Assembly: GCA_034336665.1 (NCBI GenBank)
Contig: CM067592.1
Span: forward strand, 29,237,819 to 29,301,818
Direction: 5' to 3'
Source of the DNA: Luscinia megarhynchos
Taxonomy: Eukaryota > Chordata > Aves > Passeriformes > Turdidae
DNA length: 64,000 nt
Shown in pieces: positions 57,701-64,000 of this stretch. The position numbers and the translations under genes were made by a program. Numbering within the stretch: position 1 is the stretch's first letter; every line of letters begins with the position of its first letter. Below the pieces are notes generated by a model. It worked only from the letters and a program-made list of their open reading frames with translations, was not told the DNA's origin and did no database searches.

Positions 57701-59020
57701 TTGGTGGTTTTTCTTTGGTGTTTGTTTGTTTGTTTGTTTGTTTTATGTTTGTTATATGTTTCTTTGTTTTTTAATAATGTTTAATAAAACAATTAACAAA
57801 AGAAATGAATGGCAGGTTATGTGAAAAGAAAAATCAGTGAATTAAAAGGAATGGTACTTTAAATAAGTGCAAGGAGATTTTGCTGCTTTCAAGGGTGAAT
57901 GAAAGATGAAGTGTAGCAAAAGAAAAGTTGTAATAGGAATAAAATTTGGAGTATGCTGGTTATTTTAAAATATTTCTCTGATAAAAGATTGCAATTCTCA
58001 GAATCCTTATGTCAACTACTCAATCATATAAGCTTTCCAGAAGGATTGAATAGTCTGACTATTGAAGGAATTTTGATTCATGAGACCATTTTAATATATT
58101 TACTTCTTCCTTCTTACCGTTACTTATTTCTCTAAAAAACCCCACAGCATTTCAAAACATCTAAAGTTTGTTAGAATGAGATTGCAAAACTTAAAATAGG
58201 ATTGATCAGTAAAATGGGATTTTCTGTCCGAGTGAGAAAAACTGGGTTTCCTGTAGTTAGAAGACTAAAGAGAGCACTGACAATATTGTCCAACAATTAT
58301 TATTCCTTCATTGTTGAACAGTTTCCCAAGAAAAACAGCAACTACAAAATCTTCATAATGCAAAACAAGGCTTCAGTAAGACAGAATACTGGAAAATATA
58401 CTATACTGTGAAAAACTACAGTGATGAAAAAAATGAGAAGAACAAATACAGCATTGATGAGAAACTAAGCCTGAATTGGCAGGTGAGGTGGAGAAGACGA
58501 AAATAATAATAATATTTTTTTCTTTGATGTACAAGTTATTATTTTGGCAATCAAAAAACATTTGGGAGTAAGTGTTGAAAGCATTTCAATAGATTTTTTT
58601 TCTTAATTGCAGAATGGAATGTACTAATGGAATTAAGCATACGTTCTGAACATGCATTCCTGCATATTCTTTATGTACATTTTTAAGAGAGCCTTTTGTA
58701 GCCTTAAAACAATTTTTATCTGTTTTAAAATGACCGTTTCACATCTGCAAAGTTTATTGAGTTCTGTTTGTCTGAAGCCACTTTGTTCTCTATGTTTGTA
58801 TCCTGTACAAAGAACAAAATAAAGGAATAAATGCACCCATAAATATACTCACCTCCATTCAGTATATTTTCAAGAGTCTGAAAAGGAAGGCAAAAAAAGA
58901 CAAGTTCTATATAGTGTTTCTCTAAAGGCAGCAAAGCTGAGCAGGGTATTTGGTTGGAAAACTGACTCCCAACTGCAAGTCTCTCATGAGGTAAGCTTTT
59001 CTGAGGAAGACACAGCAGGA
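54721..59020. other. Unassigned AT-rich DNA
   Basis: A (TTTG)n microsatellite at 57717-57744, T-runs at 55563-55572 and 58598-58606. No transposon or gene recognised in more than 4 kb. Confidence 0.45.
57717..57744. repeat. (TTTG)n microsatellite
   Basis: About six to seven TTTG/GTTT units. Confidence 0.95.
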
Positions 59021-59218
59021 ATGCTTCTGCTCATCACAGCTTTAACAGTGTGCTGTGGGCAAGATGTTGATTTTTCAGATTATTTTATCCCAGACCACAT
59101 AACCCTTTATAGATTAAAGCCATCAGGAAGGAAAGATTGTTCTGTGATTATCACCTTTAGGGCTCAGAAAATTTGTGTTAACAGCCCCGCCAGAAACTGT
59201 CGAAGCAACTTCCCATAA
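59021..59218 (+). pseudogene. Short open frame with chemokine-like motif order (tentative)
   Basis: A 65-residue frame opens with a hydrophobic N-terminus (MLLLITALTV). It then shows, in chemokine order, a Cys pair (C11-C12), FIP (22-24), LKPSG (32-36) with C40, VIIT (42-45) and KICVN with P56 (C52). CXC chemokines, small secreted leukocyte attractants, typically show a CXC pair, FIPP, a PSG-x-x-C step, EIIAT and VCLNP in this order. Against the assignment: the C40-C52 spacing is about four residues short, the Trp of the PWV segment and the C-terminal helix are absent, and the first Cys pair falls inside what would be the signal peptide. Real chemokine genes have introns that this frame lacks, so it would be a decayed or retrocopied relic. 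AATAAA lies about 190 bp downstream (near 59405). Chance is not excluded. Confidence 0.22.
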
Positions 59219-59908
59219 TGTGTGCAGTTCTCAGCCTTCAAGAACAAAATAATTAGTCTTCAGTCAATCCCAGCTATTTTAAGAGGATAAAAAAAAAATT
59301 CCTCTGCATTACTGAAGGTCTATAGAAGTATTTACCCAGGGAGAACCAACTCTTCACAGTCTTCCACCAGCCTGAGTGACTTCCACTAATGAATGTTGTG
59401 GAATAATAAATCCTTCACTGGTTTCAGTTTTATTCATCTCTTAAATGACCAAACAGTTTGATATTCCTTGTGAACTTTTTCCTAGGATATTATTTTCCAA
59501 ATATTTCTTTCACTAATTTCCTTAGAAAGGCTTCTTTACTTTTTAAAATTATGAAAAGAGGCCCACCTGACATATGAAGCGCAGTGAATTAGGAAATACT
59601 TGTGTCCATGGATGTCAGCCACAGCTCATACTAGTCTACAAAAAAATAAATACACCTGAATTGCAGAAAAAAAGTCCTTTGTTTCAAACCCCCAAAACCA
59701 ATGACATTTAGTTCTTCAGTCATAATCAGAATCTGTTATCAAAAATAATTTATTTTTTATTCACTCATAGATTACTGATACATTCATTTTACTCCTATTT
59801 CATTCTCCTAGCAAAGTAATAAACATAAATTGTAGCTAGAAATATGTTTTTTTTTAAATTGTGATTTCACTATTTAATTGATTTTTTTTCTCTCTCTTGA
59901 CCTAATTT
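59219..59908. other. Unassigned AT-rich DNA
   Basis: No repeat recognised. Several AATAAA/TTTATT-like signals, an A-run at 59290-59298 and a T-run at 59846-59856. Confidence 0.45.
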
Positions 59909-60512
59909 TGTGCTGGTTTCAGTGGGGGTATGGTTATTTTCTTTACAGTGGCTGGCATGGGGCTGTGTTTTGGATTTGTGGTGATCACAGGCTGATAATG
60001 CAGAGATGTCTTTGTTATTGTTGATCAGAGCTTGCACACAGCCAAGGCCTTTTCTGGTTCTTGTACTGTCCTGCTGGCAAGGATGTTGGGGGTGCTTGGG
60101 AGGCTGGGAGGAGACACAGCCAGGACAGGTGGCCCCCAAATGACCAAAGGGATATTCCAGACCAAGTGGCATCATCTCAGTATGTAAAGTGCAGGGAAGA
60201 AAGAGGAAGTGGGAAAGATATTTGCAGTGCTGGTGTTTGTCTTCCCAAGTCCCCATTACACATGATGGGGCTCTGCTCTCCTGGAGATGGCTAACCACCT
60301 ACCTACCCATGGGAAGCAGTGAATTAATTCCTTGTTTTCCTTTGCTTTTGAGCACAGCTATTTTTTTTTTTTTTCCCCTTTTAAAATGTATTTTATATCA
60401 ACATATGAGTTTTCTTCCTTTTTCCTTCTCCTTCTCTCCCCAGTTCTGCTGGTGGGGAAGTAAGTGAAAGGCTGCATGGGGCTTGGGTTCTGTCTGGAGT
60501 TAAACCACGGCA
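59909..60512 (+). mobile_element. Solo LTR, avian ERVL-like, near full length
   Basis: It begins TGTGCTGGTTTCAGTGGGG and contains GGGGCTGTGTTTTGGATTTG, CAAGGCCTTTTCTGGTTCTT, GAGGAGACACAGCCAGGACA, AAATGACCAAAGGGATATTC and TCCTGGAGATGGCTAACCAC. It ends GTCTGGAGTTAAACCACGGCA. It is the most complete copy of this type here and serves as the reference for the partial copies at 230-792, 2548-2712 and 50230-50665. TATA-like CAGTATGTAAAG lies near 60178. Flanking 5-mers AATTT and AACTG agree at 3 of 5, a possible eroded target-site duplication. No internal genes. Confidence 0.92.
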
Positions 60513-62335
60513 AACTGTTACAGAAATGTCATTTTCAACTTTGACCACAGCATCAACAGTAGAACAGTGGGATTACAAGTTTTTCTTGAAATCTTCCCAA
60601 AAGTGAGATTTTTGCAGAGCCTGAATGCTTAAGTGCTGGCGTCATTTCCAAATGGTCTTTCTGACTGACATTTTCTTTTATTTCTTCCCACATAATTTTA
60701 TTGAATTATAAGGTGTCTGGTTATGCATTCACCAAAAACCTTCCTTTGGTTTAGTTGGTCAAAACACGTATGTGCTGAGCCTTGTAATAGTGAAAAGATA
60801 ACCAGAGAAGGTAATTTTTCTACAATATCAACATATATATTGATATAAAAGGTCACCTCTGCCTGACTATACAGCTTACTTTCATTTCAGAAATAATCTT
60901 CTTTACATGTCTGACTCACCCACTGAATGAGAAAGCTAAACATTCAATTATTTTTGTGACAAACACTTTTATTTTTTATGTTGTTACCCAAAGGCACATC
61001 GTCCTAGAAATTTCTTCCAACTCTATGAGCCACTGCCAAGGTACATACATAGGTAGATACCCATAACTGCATTGTTTCACATCAAATACATGTCTCAATA
61101 GTACTATAACCTCTGTCTCCAAAACACTGTAATCATGGTGTCAATCCAAAGTAAGGGATAGCGTGCTAGCACAGGGCATATTAGTGCTCCTTCTAGTCAA
61201 AAAGGGAAAATCTGCTCAACTTCTATTCCCATAAATTTTGTAGAACCAATTTTAAAATTTCAAAAAAGAAAGAGCACCCTTTTCTTTTAATGTTGGATTA
61301 TAATGAACTCACAGTTCTTGTAATGCATTGAATCTGCACATTAAATGTTTACATTTAATTTTGAGGCAGACAATTTACTTCAGAATCAAATTATACCATT
61401 TCAGTACGAATTACTACAATTTTAAAGTTGTGGGTCTTAGACTTTTTGTCAAATTACAGATAGTTTATGCTGTCACTTTTTCTAGAAGAATAAAACTTTA
61501 TAGTTCTTGTAAAATAAAAATTCATTAGCTGCTTTTTAAAGCAAATTAATTCTAATATTTTATAGATGTACTATGCTGCTACTAATAATGATAGCAACAT
61601 CTTTCTCACTGAGAAAAAAAAATCTCAAACTCTCAAAGAAGATGAAGAAAGGTAAGATATTTCCAAACAATTTTTAGTTTCTGAGAATGTTCTCAGAATA
61701 GGTAATGAAGTTCTCAATTCTCATAAGTTGTTCTAAAAACAAGTTCTTTCTCTTAAACTTAACAAAGATAATTTTAATACTCTGGACTAAAATATCTGAA
61801 TAAGAGCCTTCAAGGAAATGTGAATGAGTCTTCACTTGTATTTATGTATTTTACTTTTTGTTTTTGTGACCACATCAGTTTATACTTGTCAAGATTGTTG
61901 ATTATTCTTCAGATTGAAGGAATATTTTTTATGTTTTTACCAACATAAAATTATGGATTTTTTCCCTCAAAATTAATGTATGGTGTTTAATTTAGGGCAC
62001 ATCAACATATAAGAACATATTTGCTAGATGCCTTTCATTAGAAGCCCATTAAGGAAGTATTCAGAGCTTTAACACAGGAAAAAGCAAGAGAATACTGCCA
62101 CAGAGTTTCTGCACTTCAGTGTTCTGAACCTGCAGTCATCAAAATGTATTAGTTGTATCTAAAGCAGTAACTCCAACATGAAGAGAAGATTTCAATGAAG
62201 AGAGCATTGCTGTCTTCAGGTAAGAGAAGGTAGGGCAAGACTGACCATAGATGCACAGCAATGGGTCAAAGAAACTAAAACATTCAGATTTGATGCAATA
62301 TCTTTTTCATTACCATTTCCTTTTCCTCTCCTTTT
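60513..62335. other. Unassigned AT-rich DNA
   Basis: No gene or repeat family recognised. Confidence 0.45.
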
Positions 62336-62339
62336 TAAA

Positions 62340-62570
62340 TTTACTTTTCCTTTTCCTTCTCCTTTCCTTTTTTTTCTTTTTCTTTTTCTTTCTTTTTCTT
62401 TTTCTTTTTCTTTTTCTTTTTCTTTTTCTTTTTCTTTTTCTTTTTCTTTTTCTTTTTCTTTTTCTTTTTCTTTTTCTTTTTCTTTTTCTTTTTCTTTTTC
62501 TTTTTCGTTTTCTTTTTCTTTTTCGTTTTCTTTCTCTTTTTCGTTTTCTTTCTCTTTTTCTTTTCTTTCC
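62340..62570. repeat. (TTTTTC)n polypyrimidine array
   Basis: A ragged TTTTCC/TTCTCC start, then about 25 or more TTTTTC hexamers from 62376. Near the 3' end TTTTTCGTTTTC variants recur at about 12-24-bp spacing (62504-62553), a simple higher-order pattern. Confidence 0.96.
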
Positions 62571-64000
62571 CCCTGCCTCCATCCACCCCCTAGAGGCAAT
62601 CAAACTCTAGTAGCCCTCCTTTTGAAAGGGTACGGACTAGAAAGCCTCCATATATATATTTCAACATAACCTATTCTGCAGTTATATCCTTTTATGGCAC
62701 CTCTGTAGCAGTATGAACAGTAGTGAGATAGAAAGGTCCAAGAGACCTTTTCACCCTAATCACTGGCTTGGTCTTTCCAGTACACATTCCTTATTAAAAC
62801 AGGAGAAATCAGCCCAGCTGAAGAAAATGAATACAGATAATTCAACACTGAAGGAAAAAATGAAACTAAAACAAAAATATGAAAAAGCAAAAAAACCCAA
62901 AGAGTAAGAGAACTTTCAACAACCATAAGTATTCTCAAGATAGGACTGTTTTTAAATAGGAAAAAAAAGACTCCTAATATTTTCAAATACTAAAAGATAT
63001 AATAAAATTTAAGTCAAGTTTTAGATGAAATCTAACTAAGGTAAGAAAAAGGAAAGAAAGCAAAATTATTTGTCAAAATTATTAAAAGATTATAGGAAAA
63101 AGATAATATGGACATTGATACTTGAGATATCTGGTTGAAAGATTTGACGATGAAGTATACACTACTGGAATCCAGTTTGATCCCTGGTTAACAATTCGTG
63201 GAGATGGTTGCAGCCAGCCATTACAAGTTTTCATGTTTTCAGGGATGCAATGGTTTATTAAATGTTTATTACCATGTATACATATACATATATATGTACA
63301 CACATATACACAAAACCAATATGTAATCCTCAGATCTGAACGTCACATTCACAAACATACAGTATACAAAAAGCTCAAGAAAGAAATGAATAAGTAATGT
63401 TTTCAGATTCTGCTATGACATTAAAAGCTTGCTTCTCTTTGTGGTAAAAGTATAAAGTAGCAAGAATCAAGGCAGAGCAGCTGATTTATGCAGCTGCTAC
63501 AGCAAGTGCTTCAATCACATTAATTCATTGTTTTACAGCAATTCACATGTGGATAACATTGAGATTTACATGCTGCATTGCCAGTTTTTAGGAGGTTTTT
63601 CAGCTTATGAATATCTAATATGAATATCTTTCAAAAAATGTAAAACTGTTTGAACTAATTTGGTTTTGTTTCATGACACAGAATGCCCCGTAAAATTATT
63701 GTTGGGGGGGGAAAAAAAAAAGAGATAAGAGAAAAACAGAGGAAGTAAATTCCCAACAATGAAATGGTCAAGAAAAAAGTGAAGTAGCTACAGATTCACA
63801 GAAGAACACTGTGACAAAACAAAGAATATCTATGTTGTTAAAATATTTGAAAATCTTAACTGTCCAAATACTGCACAGGTTTTTCAAACAAAGCAAACAA
63901 AGTGCAGTTTGACTCCCATAGAAGGCCATATTCCCTAGCATGTTGTTTTTAAATTGCATTTTAAAAATAAGACAGAAAATAGTTTTTCAAAGATTTTGGA
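62571..64000. other. Unassigned DNA
   Basis: A TA/CA-rich tract at 63275-63315 and a G8-A10 homopolymer junction near 63704-63722. A complex block at 63455-63590 is listed separately. Confidence 0.45.
63455..63590. other. Candidate conserved non-coding element
   Basis: Non-repetitive, with E-box-like CAGCTG (63479-63484), CAGCTGCTAC, ATTAATTCATTG and TTCACATGTGGATAAC. The texture and dense motif content resemble vertebrate enhancers, but no comparison could be made. Confidence 0.25.

Noticed and set aside
58986..58996. Splice donor ATGAG|GTAAGC upstream of the chemokine-like frame as proof of exon structure
   Set aside because: A good donor match alone is common, and no upstream coding exon in a compatible phase was seen.
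62216..62610. Lys/Glu- or Phe/Leu-rich frames over 100 codons
   Set aside because: These come from the TTTTTC hexamer array. A hexamer without a stop codon remains open indefinitely.

Overview
The window looks like gene-poor euchromatin from a bird, most likely a passerine, and probably intergenic or deep-intronic sequence on a large chromosome. The evidence is the repeat content. It holds about a dozen CR1 non-LTR retrotransposon fragments in both orientations, several ending in the CR1-type ATTCTGTG/ATTCTATG 3' repeats. It also holds at least four recognisable types of solo endogenous-retrovirus LTR, including the avian ERVL-like LTR that ends in TTAAACCAC. The background is AT-rich with many micro- and minisatellites. 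I see no convincing intact host protein-coding gene, tRNA, rRNA or CRISPR array. Family names were assigned from memory of consensus patterns, not from a database search.

Layout. 1-2.7 kb: an ERVL-like solo LTR (230-792), a CR1 tail and a second ERVL LTR fragment. 5.3-12.2 kb: two solo LTRs of one family in opposite orientation, each with a perfect 5-bp target-site duplication (5342-6070 with CAAAC; 11486-12193 with TACAT). Between them lie three CR1 fragments and a large TA/TG microsatellite inside a locally duplicated unit. 12-28 kb: mostly unannotated AT-rich DNA with sparse CR1 pieces (17.1-17.7, 23.05-23.75 kb), small hairpins and short repeats. 28.2-30.4 kb: a long CR1 copy split by a later solo LTR (28399-29023). 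31-44 kb: unique DNA with striking simple-sequence arrays (GGAT, CCCCTT, TTTATA, TTTC) and two stretches that look like conserved non-coding DNA. 44.1-52.8 kb: the densest repeat cluster, with a CR1 ORF2 relic of about 1.9 kb, an older CR1 on the other strand, more CR1 pieces and two adjoining minus-strand LTRs. 53-64 kb: unassigned DNA, a short chemokine-like open frame (59021-59218), an ERVL-like solo LTR (59909-60512), a TTTTTC array and a candidate conserved element near 63.5 kb.

Function. The only coding remnants I can support are CR1 ORF2 reverse-transcriptase relics, broken by stops and frameshifts, and a weak candidate chemokine-like relic. Nothing here forms an operon, pathway or defence system. 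The main interest is the nested and dated repeat history, the composite satellite structures, a few clean hairpins, and the candidate conserved or chemokine-like segments. I did not find a clearly novel biological system.
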